A DNA stretch of 64,000 bases from Lepidostoma basale (GCA_022606425.2 JAHDVF020001352.1:124001-188000), one strand, 5' to 3'. Shown: positions 43,185-55,448, counted from the stretch's first letter. Made by a program: numbers and translations. The notes: generated from the sequence alone by a model not told the origin.

Positions 43185-44280
43185 AACTACTTCCAGCTAT
43201 GTCTTTATTTCGACAGTGTGCCTGGCGAATTTCACTGTGCTCTACTGAATTTTTCTACCAAAACAAAAAAAAAATTCTACTTTCTTAGTATTTTTCTATT
43301 TAAAGAATTTTTATACCATATGCAATTTTCTTTCTTGTTTAGCACAAAGAAAAACGATTTAATAAAATAAATTGCAAAAAAAGAAGTTACGATAAATTAT
43401 GTGATTCCTTTTGTAAAATAAACATTTTTGTGTGACGTGTTTTTTTCTGGTCCAATATCTGACTATTGTAAACTGTGTAATATTTTTCACAATAATCGCC
43501 CAAGCTTTGAGATAAATTGTACATTTAAATTAAAAGTAAAATAGATATAAATAGTAAAATAGCTGACTGTGTGACGAATCTCAAAATGGCGATTATGTGA
43601 AAGCGGAACAGTAGAATAGTTGCAGCAGAATAAACATATATAATTTGTTTCTATTGTTACCGTATTTAGTATTGGAAATTAATAATACTGTACCTCGCGG
43701 TGGTCACGAAGAAAAATGCATTTCCCGCGCATTTCACAAACGTAATGCCGCCATTTTGATTGATTTTGAAATGATTCAAGCCAGACCTGTGCGGATATTC
43801 ATGGCGGTAATTTCAAATTTACACCGCAAAAGGAAATGAATTAAGTTAATAGCAGAAAATTAATAAAATTATATTATATTGTAAACGTTAAAAGATATTT
43901 ATTTACAAAGAAAAGAGAAATCAGTTAACTGTGTAACTTTCGCAAAAGTTTTGGTGAACAAACATTAATGAGATGCAAATTTTATAATTCGCATACGATA
44001 TTTGCTAGATATTATGTTAGTGGCGTGTGCATTAGATTTAACCGATACAATAATGTTTAATTATACGAAGCAGCGCATGATGATGATTAAGGAAACTCGG
44101 CTTATGCGATTTCACCCTATTATTTGGCGGGAAACTGGTCGGCATCAGCTACGGGTATTACCGAAAGACATGCACACCGCTAATAACATACACCGCGTGG
44201 AGGGGATCGAGCGAGACAAAGAGATAATCTGCTCGCACCCACTACTTCATACAATACTCCACCAAATACTTCATCAGCAG
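43185..44280. other. AT-rich intronic or upstream DNA, little recognised
   Basis: A short hammerhead-repeat flank (ACTTCCAGCTATGTCTTTAT) lies at 43188. Otherwise no exon or transposon domain is recognisable. An open frame of 100 codons at 44002 lacks known motifs. Confidence 0.35.
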
Positions 44281-44289
44281 ATAATCACG

Positions 44290-44760
44290 TACCAGGAGGT
44301 ATAAATCTTATGCAGAATCAGCGGACGAGTGCGCGAAAATTACTCCCACAATTTCCTCCGCGCTCACACCGAGCGGTGCGCGAAACTTATGATAAGAACG
44401 AGTGCCCGGCGAAGCACAAGTTTCGCCCCGCGATTTTCACACGGGGCCCGGCTGGATCGAGGGAAACTTCGGTCCGAAACCCGGCGTCCGCGCTCCGAAC
44501 ATTGTTTGAGAGAGCCAGCTATCGGAGGATTCGATCTTGAAAATGTTTGAGCGCTGTTTTTGTACCTGCAGTGTATTTATTACGGCCGAACCGCTGTTTC
44601 CTTGTAAGTATCGGCCGTGTGTTAGCGCAGAGGTCTTACACCGATTGAAAAGCTCTCAATACGATTATTACCCGCCGTACGGCTGCCTATAATGCTCTCT
44701 AGCTCATGGTTATCGATTCATTAAAAAGTCACGATCGTGGATTGTGGACTGGAATCGTTT
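44290..44760. other. GC-rich non-repetitive block upstream of visible Serrate exons
   Basis: Includes GAGTGCCCGGCGAAGCACAA and CACGGGGCCCGGCTGGATCG. Open frames on several strands overlap each other, which speaks for composition rather than coding. It is a candidate regulatory DNA in the first large intron. Confidence 0.3.
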
Positions 44761-45509
44761 GTGAAGCATTTTGGCAAATGATCACAATTATTGGCTGGAA
44801 CAATGCTCCCAAAATAATACAATAATCCATTAATTAGGTGATGGATCGATTGAGATCGTGCTTATTAAATTAGTTTGGAAGTTCTTGGCATCCGTTATTA
44901 TTACTTTCTATTAATATAAGTGATGGTTTTACGCAATTACACAGACTATCTGACTGAGAAACCTTCCATAAATAACCTTTCTAATAAAGATTTTCTTTAA
45001 ACGAATAACGACACAAGTATCGACGAATACCTTTACATTTTAAAATGTCTTTTTTTTTCACAATTAATAAGAAAGCGTTCAAGACACTATATTCTTCCGT
45101 CTATTTAGAGTTGAACTTTCTCACAAGTTATTAGTTCGATTTGTTATCAGATTGAAAATTTACGCCTTAAATAATACATAAACATAATTGTAGGCTGGTT
45201 ATTACAAAGGTCCTAAGTGGTTTAAATATAAAACAAAGAAAATAGAAAAAAAAACGATTGTTACATACTCGTATGTCATGGATCACGGGTGGCATCTTTA
45301 GGGTGACGTTTGAATTACAGTATTCTATTCAATCACTTTGCACGTTTGGACAGATGGCATTTATGTTTAACACCAATTGGGATCAAAAACTCATTTTGAC
45401 TTTTTTGATTCTTTGTACCTTTATTATTGTAATGTCTTATTTAAAAAAAGTTAAATAGAATCGAAAAATGTTTCTCGGACCACTTTGTGTGGTTTAATAC
45501 ATTATTTTA

Positions 45510-45832
45510 ACTAACTAACTAACCATCACGCCGTCTCCCCGAAAGGGTAGGCAGGAAGAATGGACTGTCACAATTTAACCGATGCGGCACTCCATCCTTC
45601 GCTTTTCGCCCCACGGGAGATGCGGTGTGATGGGTTGCGAACGTCATCGTCCCCAATAGGCATCTCCCGCGCACACTTCGATCGTCCAACATGCACAAAA
45701 AATCTAAAACAACTAATATAAAATACAATGATATAAAATAAAAATAATTTAGCACAAAATGATATTTTTAGATGGTACACATATTGCCTATTTAATTTAT
45801 GATCCATGTATCCACAGTTAAAAAAAAACTGG
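45510..45832 (-). mobile_element. A' nonautonomous element, full length with 13-bp TSD
   Basis: The perfect duplication ATACATTATTTTA at 45497-45509 and 45833-45845 bounds a 323-bp element. On the minus strand it runs from ACTGTGGATACATGG through GGACGATCGAAGTGTGCGCG, CGTTCGCAACCC (B-box-like), GGGGCGAAAAGCGAAGGATG to the common LINE-A 3' end and (TTAG)n. No reverse transcriptase fits in this length. Confidence 0.88.
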
Positions 45833-46114
45833 ATACATTATTTTATTACGGATATATTATTAAATTCGGTCAATTGGATAAGAAATTAAAGTTTGACATT
45901 TTGAAATGATGATATTATGTGATTTTGTAACGACATTGTTGTACTCGTATAAGATTTTAGATATAAGCTCTCGGGACAATCTAATCACTACAAGACGTTT
46001 CCCCTAGTACTACCAGGGCGTCACTCGCTTGAGGAGGTCATCGCTTGTAAATCTATACCCGGATCGGCGATCCCGCTCGCCCCCCTGATAGCTCCCATAT
46101 ACAACACGAACCTA

Positions 46115-46260
46115 GTCCGTCGGCCGTCCGTGGCTCAGTGGCACACGTGATCGGCTCATCACTCACGAGTTACGGGTTCGGATCCCGCTCGTGATTGTCG
46201 GCAATGTTCCGGAATGCACGACGAACACGCTGTGTTGTGTGCCGTACTTGTTCAAGATAT
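46115..46260 (+). mobile_element. tRNA-derived SINE head (S3)
   Basis: CCGTGGCTCAGTGGCACACG (A-box TGGCTCAGTGGC) and GGGTTCGGATCCCGC (B box) 33 bases later match a tRNA-like Pol III promoter. The cloverleaf is not complete as a tRNA gene, and a GC-rich body follows, so a SINE is more likely than a tRNA. Confidence 0.6.
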
Positions 46261-47944
46261 CGGGAGCGCAGAAGGAATGAGATGCTATCGGGAATGGGGA
46301 ATAGTTTTTATGAGAAATTATTTCTTTATGACTTCGGCAAACCTATTCACGTAAATCATGTCCCATATGCAAGCAAATGTATATTGAATATCCACCATTA
46401 AAAGTGCAACTAAAAGGGTTTATTTTTTACAAATAAGTTTTATTATAGACAGATATATTGTGTAGTTCTCGAGGTTGATAAATAAATATTCAAGCAATCT
46501 ATCATGATGTATACTCATTATTAAAAAGAAAATGTACGGAGCATATATGTGAAGGCAGTATATTCTGTCTACCGGGAATGCAGAAAGGGTCATAGGTGTG
46601 TTAGAGCAAATTCCACCCTCAGTAGATCGTGTTCATTTCGTGATGCCGACATACCCGATGGCTGATATGTGTTCCTGGTAATTTTCTATGTTTAACAATG
46701 GTATTTGTAATTGATGATTCTTATTCCGAGTGTTGGGAAGATTGCAGATCACATGAAATATGGTGTTGTAACAAAGTGAGCATGCATGAGAATGTACACT
46801 CCAAAAATGGTAACCGATCATGTAAATTGTTGTGCTGACAAGAAGGTTATGTTATTTGAATTAGCTAAATGAATGTTCCATTGTTCAGAAATATCAGAAG
46901 TCATGTTAAATGTGAAACTATCAATGAGAGTATAACATATTCTTGTTTTGGTTTATAAGACTAATAATGGATATTGTTATAGTAACAGATTGAAATCGGT
47001 TCCAAAAGGTAATACCTACCAAAAATATTAGTTATTAAACGATTTTGCGTTATTGTATATTATTTATTTTATAATATTGTAGAAATAAAGAAAAAACGTA
47101 CAAGAGATTACATGTAAAAATGACGAAATAATATTTTATATTATAACGAATAGTAGGTACGTGTTCAAGTATATAAATTTTATTTTATAAATTCAATTTA
47201 AATTTATTTAAAAAATCAAAAACATTACAGATCCGTAAATCCAAATGATTAAAGTGATTATAATTTTTTGTTAATAATTAAGATGTTTTATTTCGATTAT
47301 TGAAATGATTGTTTTCCCGAAACATGTGAGAGATAGCTATTAATTATATTATAATCAGTATTTTTATGTGTCTAAAAATTGATAGTTAAAAGTAAAATCT
47401 CTTAACAATCAATACTGAAAAACATACAAATTATCACCAAAAACTAATAAATAAAACTAATTACTAAAAATCACAGATAAGTAACCGTTAAACCGAAATC
47501 AGTTTTTTATTTATTACAAATGAAATCAAATAAGCTTCCATTTGGTAGCATGGTTGAGGTAAACTGTAAAAGTGTTTCAATAACAATATTTATGTTTATT
47601 AAACATTAAACCCAATTAGGCGAGAATTATTTTTGACGCGAAGATTTGCAAATTTTTGCATAATTCAAAAAAGCTTCGAATTATCTTTTAAAAATGGAAG
47701 GTATTATTACATTGTAAATATCTTCAAAAACCTTTTATCAAATTGGCAAGGGATTTGAACCGGTTTGGCCGAGGATCGTCGAACTGCAGATATGCAAAAT
47801 TGAGGCTGTAATTGGTAAGATTAAGACGGTAATCACATCTCCCGTAATGGCGCCTAGCAACCAGAGCCACCCAGAGTATATTGAGAATTAACACGTAGTG
47901 CGTTGATTCGAATTTTATGAAAATCGTATACATATTTAATACGA

Positions 47945-48345
47945 ATAAATACTCTGTGTATGATAGAGTGACGAATGAAAATAAAAATGCGGTGCGAATG
48001 ATGGTGTTATGAACAAAATAATGAAAGGATCATTAAGATGGTTTGGACATATGGAAATGAATGAATGAAGAAAGAATGGTAAAAAAATATTTGAACGATG
48101 TAAATGGAACCAGAAATAGAGGAAGACCGAGGAAAACGTGTCACGATCAAATAAATCAAATATTGAATGTAGGCCATGTGAGGAGTCAGAGAAATCGACG
48201 CGCGTGCATGACACGATGTATGAATGTTGAGGAAGCGAGAGAAATATGTCAGGAAATAAAAAAAATTGAAAGTCCATTCTTTTTGCCTACCCCTTCAGGG
48301 AGACGGCGTGATGGTTAGTTAGTTAGTTAGTTAGTTTAGTTAGTT
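47945..48345 (+). mobile_element. LINE-A copy, plus strand
   Basis: Starts ACTCTGTGTATGATAGAGTG (family internal), codes MNEERMVKKYLNDVNGTRNR, GRPRKTCHDQINQILNVGHV and CMNVEEAREIC. Small deletions break the frame at about 47985 and 48056. It ends with five TTAG units. Confidence 0.92.
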
Positions 48346-48510
48346 TTCTAGAAGTTTCTTTATATTTTATGGGAATGACATGTTTCGCCTTTCCAGGTCA
48401 TTATCGAATATCAGCACAAATTTAATAATACCTAAGCAGGGCTAAGCATGATTTTTCCATAAAAATATAATAATTACGAATAAAAACAGACATGTTTATT
48501 CGTATTTTTT
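48345..48510 (-). repeat. UUGAUAA hammerhead-like repeat, decayed
   Basis: TTTTCTAGAAGTTTCTTTAT, GGGAATGACATGTTTCGCCT, CCAGGTCATTATCGAATA. The minus core reads TCGATAA..GAAACATGTC, with stem II broken. It abuts a LINE-A tail. Confidence 0.45.
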
Positions 48511-48964
48511 ATAATTTTAATTAAAAAAAAATGCAATATATAAAATCCTATGCAGTAACTACTCTATTCATTAAAACATTCTTTCATTCTGAATATGGCG
48601 AAAAAATATACTTAATAATATAGTGAAGCCGAACGTTTCTTCGACATTAAAATGTTCGCACGATGGTCAAACTTGAATGATGGATGGGCGACTTCGCGAG
48701 AGATTTTATCACCTGGACACTCGGTACACGGATGGAATGAGGTTATCTTGACGTAAGCTAAGTTTTCTAAAAATTTGCGCAGTTGAAACAACATCAAAGA
48801 CGAGGTTAATAATTTTTGCAACAAGTTAATTAGTAATTAGAATCACATCATTTGAAAGCGGACAAAAAATATGTATCAAATTGTGAAGTTACGCAGATGT
48901 GATTATTGTTTCAAAGTTTACGCAGATATTTAATGATTTGATATTCCCTTATTATTATATGATT

Positions 48965-49215
48965 TGATGGCGGTCTTCGTGGTAGAGTGGCAACAGTGAC
49001 GACTGCCACACCGAAAGTACCGAGTTTGATTCCCGGCGATGACAATGTAAAAAAATTCACGCTGTCCGCAGTGTGAATTTTTTTGACACGCGAATTCTAC
49101 CAAACCAATGTTTGGTAGAATTCACGTGTCAATAAAAATGGCAATAGACTAGCTATTTATCACGTGTCATAAAAATCAATAGCTAAAAAAATGTATACAA
49201 TAAATTGGGTTCCAA
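48965..49215 (+). mobile_element. S1 tRNA-derived SINE with A and B boxes
   Basis: A-box-like GTGGTAGAGTGG (48979-48990) and B-box-like GTTTGATTCC (49024-49033) are spaced as in tRNAs. The tail TAGCTATTTATCACGTGTCA and TGTATACAATAAATTGGGTT is shared with the other S1 copies. A local hairpin GAATTCTACCAAAC..TTTGGTAGAATTC at 49090-49125 is peculiar to this copy. Confidence 0.8.
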
Positions 49216-49224
49216 TAAGCTGTT

Positions 49225-49390
49225 GTCCAATGACAGCGTGAATATTTTTTGACGCGCGAATTCTACCAGACATTGGTTTGGTTACAATAAAAATGGCAAT
49301 TGACTAGCTATTTCTCACGTGTCGTAAAAATCAATAGCTTAAAAATATGTTTACAAATAAATTGGGTTCAAATAAGCTATTGAAAAAAAT
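49225..49390 (+). mobile_element. S1 SINE tail, tandem second copy
   Basis: Repeats GACGCGCGAATTCTACCAGA, AATGGCAATTGACTAGCTAT, CGTAAAAATCAATAGCTTAA and AATTGGGTTCAAATAAGCT of the preceding copy. The head with the boxes is absent. Confidence 0.75.
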
Positions 49391-49399
49391 ATGGTAGAA

Positions 49400-51590
49400 A
49401 GCAACGGGTAACTACCACGTTAAAGGTCCAAGAGGCATCCCGAGAACCAGCAAATAAGATGTTACTAGACTTTGCTGCAAATCTATCTCTAGTATTGAAA
49501 TTTGAGGAATAAGGAAAAAATTATGATTTATGATTTAAGTTCGTCGTTTAATAAAATCTATTACAAGGGCGCACTAGGAAAAGAATAACCGAATAATAGA
49601 GTCTTTAGTAGTCTCTTAAATATCGCTATCTTCTAACTTAATACTAACTGTAACAAGCTCTTAAAAGATAAAACAGATCATGTGAATTTTCAGTTATATA
49701 TAAATTCACAATTAGACAATTAGTCGACCTGGTGAGTTGATAGGTATATTTATACCTATCAACTCACCAGGCCATACACAATAAGTAATCACACGTGATT
49801 CCTGAAATAACACGAAGTTAGTTGTAGGGCGGCAGATCACAAAGCGAGGCAATTGGCCAAAACTTATGCAAGAATGGTGACTTCACGTGACAATGTCCGA
49901 AAAAAATGTTCCTCGAATTGCAGAGCTTTCAATGTGCAACTTTGTTTATAAAACAGGTGGACATATGTGGAATTTCAAATACATTTGAAAAAGCTTCCCA
50001 AATTCCAAACCCAAAGGTTTCCACATTCATAACTCTCTCTGAGAATGTTTCTAAGGGTTTAAATTTTGTTTTATTCTAAATATTTATTTTGTACTTATAA
50101 GAAAATGCTATATGGAAGTAAAGAAAAACGCAATTATCATTGTATCAACATTAAAAATGAATGCTTAATATGAATTTCAATTACAATGAAACAAACCTTT
50201 TTCAGGCAATTTTATTGATGTAAGCGTCATTTTTACAGAAATATAAATTTTCAGTTATTCGATCTATTAGTATAGAAGAATAAATTAATATTTTTAATTC
50301 CTTTTTGAGTAGAAAAATATACATTAAATTTTGGTGAATAATAAATTGATAAATTTTTTCGAAAAGACAAAAAATACATAAAAATAGAAAATAGTTCAGA
50401 TTGGAATTAGAGTTTTAATTCTTTTTGTTTAATTCTTTTTGTCTACATCTTCGGAAAACGGCGTGATGATTTGTTGTTGTTGTCTATTTGGAATAACGGA
50501 TATTGATATGAAAACACGAAATAATTTTTATTTTTTAAACAATAATGTAAAACTTCATTCTGTGAATTTAATATTCATAAAAATAAGTGACATGTTTTAC
50601 CTTGTTATCGAAATGTAAAATTGAAAATTGCTAAACGGTCTGTAGAATAATGAATATTTCCTTCCATGTTGATTTATGAAGTGATCACGTAAAATGAATG
50701 CTCTCTCTATTGGGTAACCATATGTAAGTAAACGTTCATGTGTATTGGCTTCTAGGAAAACGACATATTCATATTTAAGAATGTCTTACATAGTGCTAAG
50801 AGATTACTAATGATGTTTTTATCTCCTTATAAAGCCATTTTTCGATGTCGAATGGCAGATATATGAAGTTTAAGATAAACAATTTGAATTTAATATGTAT
50901 GTAAGTAAGCACTCCTTGAAATCGCGATTGCTCGTTTAACCGAGTGGGATTTCCAGCGATGAAAAATAGATAAATGCAGTTTTCTTGTGATACATCACGC
51001 GCTTAGTTTATTGCTCGGCCAGGCCATAATTCAATTAGGACTGCTTCATTTCTATTTCATAAATCAGTACCAGAGACATTTACTATATACGAAAATGAAT
51101 GGCATCGATTGAATTGAATTGATTTCGAAATATTAAAAAAAATGTTTCAATAACATATATATTGTCACAATGTTAATGTAGCAGTGAATTAATGTTTACA
51201 CGACTAGTTATTCTTAGCAGTATTTTTAATTTTGGTTTTTGGATGAAATTAAATACATTGTAAATCCTCCTGTAAGTGGCGCATCAGAGACAGTAGATTG
51301 TATCCTGCGGCTTCAGGTTGAAACAACGATAAATATTAGTTTGGTAGGATTTAAAGAATTCAATATGAAACCACTTTGCATATCAAGAAAAACCCGAATG
51401 CGTAAGGGAAGAAGGGCTGAAGAAGAAGAAGTAGAAGAAATACACATTTATATTTTTAAAACCTTTATGTATTAAGTACTCTTTAATGAATTTACTGACA
51501 AATTGCAGTTTTTAATATGTTATTTGTTAATTAAATTTATGAAATAATTCTATATACTCGTATAATAGTAAAGATTTTTTCTAGCTTCTA
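49400..51590. other. AT-rich DNA, little recognised
   Basis: Only short inverted repeats (for example GGTATATTTATACC around 49745, flanked by CACCAGG/CCTGGTGAGTTGATAGG pairs) and a LINE-A-like scrap at 50457 (CGGCGTGATG) are visible. No exon was found. Confidence 0.35.
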
Positions 51591-51680
51591 GCTTGTATTT
51601 GATAAGGCATTAGAAAGGCAAAACATGTCATTAACATAAAATTTAATAAAACTTCTAGAAAACATATGTTTTTAATCGCA
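51590..51680 (+). repeat. UUGAUAA hammerhead-like repeat copy
   Basis: TTTGATAAGGCATTAGAAAG, GCAAAACATGTCATTAACAT, CTTCTAGAAAACATATGTTT. The core has TTGATAA and ATGTC, with AAAAC for GAAAC. Confidence 0.45.
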
Positions 51681-51904
51681 TTCATTGCTTCTAGCTCTTA
51701 TATATTCAAAAGTGAATTTTATTAGTTTAATGTCGCTAGTTTTGATAAAAAAAAAACTGAACTAGTTTTGTTTTTGTATGAAATAAATGTTGCGACAACG
51801 TACTAAATTAAAATGTAATCAGACTTAAGAGAAGAAAACAAAAATAGCTTATATAAAATCACAAAAAAACTTGAGTATAATGATTATTTGAGTGAATTAA
51901 AGCA

Positions 51905-52145
51905 TTGTTTTTTCCACTTTTGAGTTTATTTTTCTCAACATGTTTCGAAGGCTTACACCTTGCTCATCGGGAGAACGATAGAGGATATAATGATTATTTG
52001 AGTGAATTTAACACAGTTTTTTCCACTTTTGAGTTTATTTTTCTCGACATGTTTCGAAGGCTTACACCTTCATCATCGCTCTCCGGATGAGCAAGGTGTA
52101 ACCCTTCGAAACATGTCGAGAAAAATAAACTCAAAATTGGAAAAA
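51905..52145. repeat. Repeat element with three hammerhead-like arms
   Basis: Two minus-oriented arms (51905-51985, 52015-52078) and one plus-oriented arm (52083-52145). They share CACTTTTGAGTTTATTTTTC, GACATGTTTCGAAGGC and TTACACCTT. In ribozyme sense: (A)TGATGA, stem AAGG, loop TGTAAG, stem CCTT, C, GAAAC, AT, GTC. C3 is A in one arm and the core is lost in the others. Confidence 0.6.
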
Positions 52146-52339
52146 ATAGTGTTTTAATTCATAAAAATTCGTCATTATGGAATTCCACAGTGTTATTTTA
52201 GTCAATATCTCTCTTTTTACAACAAAGTAAAAAATCTGTTTAAGTTCGACAATGGAAATGGAAAAATTCCGTATCATTATTCCATTGTACGTTTTCAGCA
52301 TTCTTTTGAGAAATCATAACCTCAATACATTAAGAGATC

Positions 52340-52760
52340 AATAGAGGAATTCGTTGAGCACATCTCGGGGCGGACAATACCGGGAAGATCCGCCATACCC
52401 TCCTGTATGCCTGACCTCGTGTCGCGCCAATCAATTCTTTCCACATGACGTCGGAGCTCCGTTTTGATTTCACGGTCCCGCGACACATACGAACTTGGCT
52501 TCATTTTCGTACACGGAAATCGTGACATTTCTCCGAGGCTCGTGTCAATATTTCATTTAGGAGTTATCGATCACGGGATATCGCGGCCGGCGGCACAAAG
52601 GCGCTACCGATCACCGTTCATCGGTGCTTTCAATCCGTCATTGTCCGGGCGGTGCCGCATGCCGTGGCTGGGGATCGCTTCATACGGATCGGCGGACCCT
52701 GCTCGAGCGTGGAGTGATATTTCTTACGTGCCTCGTCTACGCTGCTTCAAAATTATGATC
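52340..52760. other. GC-rich non-repetitive block
   Basis: Contains CGGAGCTCCGTTTTGATTTC, GGGATATCGCGGCCGGCGGC and GGTGCCGCATGCCGTGGCTG. Open frames up to 110 codons occur on both strands without domains or splice support. It may be conserved regulatory DNA of the first Serrate intron. Confidence 0.3.
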
Positions 52761-53019
52761 TCTCTTTACCATCACGTTTCCAAAGCTTCGCTCTAAAATG
52801 GTATTTCCGAGATAGCTAAACGTCTGACCCGAGTATATTAACGCATGACTAACTTCACATGTGCTTCTTTTACTAAATTTAAAAAGATTGATTATATCCA
52901 CAAATATACGTTTATTTACAACGAACATAAAAAAAGCATTTTGAATTTTTTAATTGATAGACTGTTATTATTATTATTATAAAAAAAATAATAACACTAT
53001 TTTTAGAAAAGACTTCGTA

Positions 53020-53215
53020 TAAAACCACTTTATTGTTGAGTAAGGAGGGGCAACCGGTTTCACTCTGTAACGAGCTTCATGAGGGGTATACACAAACTAC
53101 AACTGCAGTGTAGTTCATTAGGGTGTATAAACAAAAACAGTATATAGCCCTGATGAAGCTCGTTACAGAGTGAAACCGGTTAGCGCTCCTTACTCAAAAT
53201 AAAGTGCTTTATACA
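53020..53215. repeat. Inverted element with paired hammerhead-like cores
   Basis: Arms AAACCACTTTATTGTTGAGT and ACTCAAAATAAAGTGCTTTA. The plus core has CTGATGA 53150-53156, stem GCTC, loop GTTACA, stem GAGT (one G-U), GAAAC 53172-53176, and a GTT triplet. The minus core has CTCATGA, same stem, GAAAC. The centre has no coding sequence. Confidence 0.65.
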
Positions 53216-53814
53216 AAGTGTTTTTTTTTAAGTTTTTTTCAATTTTCTAAAGCCGTCAAACCACCAATTTTTATTATTATTATTATTATAATTATTACGT
53301 AAAAATACAAGTAATTCAATATGAGAAGTATGCATTTGACTTCATTAAACCCATTAACAAAATATTATATAAAAAATTTTTTTTAAGTCACAAATGAAAA
53401 TGAAATGCTTAAAATTAAAAATAATAAAAATTAATTCGAGATATCATTTAAATAGATACTATCATCGTCGACAAATGTTGATGTCGACGACACTGGAGAA
53501 ATCGGCCGCTATATAAAATATACAAAGTTAAAAATAAAAATATCATATAATTGTCACTTATCTACTTGAATGTAGTAAAGGGGTTTCTATTATTTCATTT
53601 TCTAGACATAATTGACGTGCCAGTAACGCTTTCTTGTTAGCAACATTAAAAAAGTTAGTACAAACTCCAAAGCAATAATAATTGATCTCATGGCTTAAAA
53701 AAACGTGGATTTGGCATACTGATCGAATTTGTAATGGCTGTAACTTCTTCTAAATTCTGAGAGCGTATTCAAATTCTATCACGTAAAATCGTTTCCGCCT
53801 CATCAATCGAGTTC

Positions 53815-54030
53815 AGAGGATTCCTGTTGCTGGTCTACTGGTAATAATCCGTCTCCAATGCGTGTAATCCACGCACGACACTCCGTTGAGCGTGTAATCG
53901 GGGCTTCTTGAACAATTTTCATACGAATTTTACGTTTTATTAGATTTGATACGTCGCCAGCTTTTGTTATCCGTGTCCAAAAAGAAGACGTGATATATTT
54001 TTTGTGTCTTAAAAAATTTAAACAGTATTT
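53815..54030 (-). pseudogene. Possible Helitron helicase remnant
   Basis: The minus strand codes an open 76-codon frame with TSSFWTRITKAGDVSN and AWITRIGDGLLPVD. WxxxIGDGxLP is like the segment after the LTxNMR motif of Helitron PIF1-type helicases. No flanking helicase motif survives, so this is weak. Confidence 0.3.
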
Positions 54031-54179
54031 CAAATACCGCTGTCTTTTTTAATTCAATAAATAATAGCATAATTTAATATTCAATTAATAGAATAAAGCA
54101 AGAAAAATAATAATGTAACAATGATGGTATTATTTGGTCTTGCTTTGTTTACGTAAATACATTTCGGGAATAATTGATA

Positions 54180-54560
54180 CTTTTGAAAACGTCTGTTTTC
54201 TAAAAGATTTATTATATTTTATGGAAATAACATGTTTCACTTTTGGTTTGCGCTTGATAATGCTTTAGACAAATGTAATAATATAAATGTGAAATTTGAG
54301 TACAAAAATGTAATAAATATTTATTATTTCTTTAACAATGATGTAAAACTCTATATTAAATTATGAATACGAATGAGAACGTTTGTTTTCTAGAAGTTTG
54401 TTGTACATTAATTTATGTGAATGACATGTTTCACCTGTCTAAGTCATTATCAAATGTCAATTACATTTAGTAATGTATTCGAAAAGTAAAACATGTCATT
54501 CTCATAAAATAACCTTATAGAAAACAGAGACTTTCATTAGTATTAATATAGTAAGAAATG
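54180..54560. repeat. Two UUGAUAA hammerhead-like repeat units
   Basis: The first (54180-54310) has ATGTTTCACTTTTGG..CTTGATAATGC. The second (54370-54550) is an inverted pair. Its minus core has TTGATAA 54453-54447, ACTT/AGGT stem with AGAC loop, GAAAC, AT and GTC 54425-54423. Outer arms share GAGAACGTTTGTTTTCTAGA with the other copies. Confidence 0.55.
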
Positions 54561-54569
54561 TGTTTACGT

Positions 54570-54690
54570 AAACAGAACAAGAAATTAAGGAAGACTGAGG
54601 AAAACGAGACACGATCAAATAAATCAAATATTAAATGTCAGCAATGTGATAAATTGGTGAAATCGTCGTGCATGCATGACACGATACCTT
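54570..54690 (+). mobile_element. LINE-A internal fragment
   Basis: AAGACTGAGGAAAACGAGAC, CAAATAAATCAAATATTAAA, GTGCATGCATGACACGATA. It codes RKTRHDQINQILNV-like. Both ends are lost. Confidence 0.8.
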
Positions 54691-55448
54691 AGCAATGTGA
54701 AATATATTATTCTTATAAAATATATTGAAAATTCCAGAAAACAGTTTCAGATCAACATTTTTATTCGTATAAATTTGGAAATTATTTAAATTATTTTTAA
54801 ACATCACAATATGTTAAGTCATATATTGTATAATCTTTCACGAACAATTAATTTATGTAACGCATTTATAAATTTGAAATGAATTTATTGAATAGGAGGA
54901 ATATAGGTTAGTAACGGATATGCTAGGATGAAACAGATGTAGGAGATAAAAAGATTCGTCACGATACGATGACTACACATTACTAATGTACGAATGGGAT
55001 TAAAAGTTACAATAATTAAAAGGGGGCAAAACTATAGCGAGATAGTGACGAGGCAGAATCCGTCATCTGTAATGAATGCTTCATCACTGACCATTGGACA
55101 TATTGACCCTGTTAACACGTGTTTAAATTCCCTGGGGGTGAAGTCGAATAAAATAATACATATTTTTTTGAATCAGCAATGTAACTTTTGTAAACCTATA
55201 TTTTAAGCAACGCATACTAGGGCCGGGTAAGCAAACGTTTACTTTCATTCTGATTTTAATAAATGAAATATTAATTTGGAAAGCATTGGGAAACTACCAC
55301 ATAAAAAAATCCTAAGTGGCATCCCATGAACCAGCAAATATGTTAATAGAATTTTTTTTATTTTATTTGAAATTTCACGGTAGAAGTTTAAAATGTATAA
55401 TACATTTAGTTAAAATCCACAAACGCTTGTGTCTTCGACCGGTCGAAC

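Noticed and set aside
46115..46200. Functional tRNA gene
   Set aside because: A- and B-box-like sequences are present but no full cloverleaf with acceptor stem could be drawn, and SINE-like sequence follows.
52464..52796. 110-codon plus-strand frame
   Set aside because: Open frames exist on both strands in this GC-rich block and none has a known motif.
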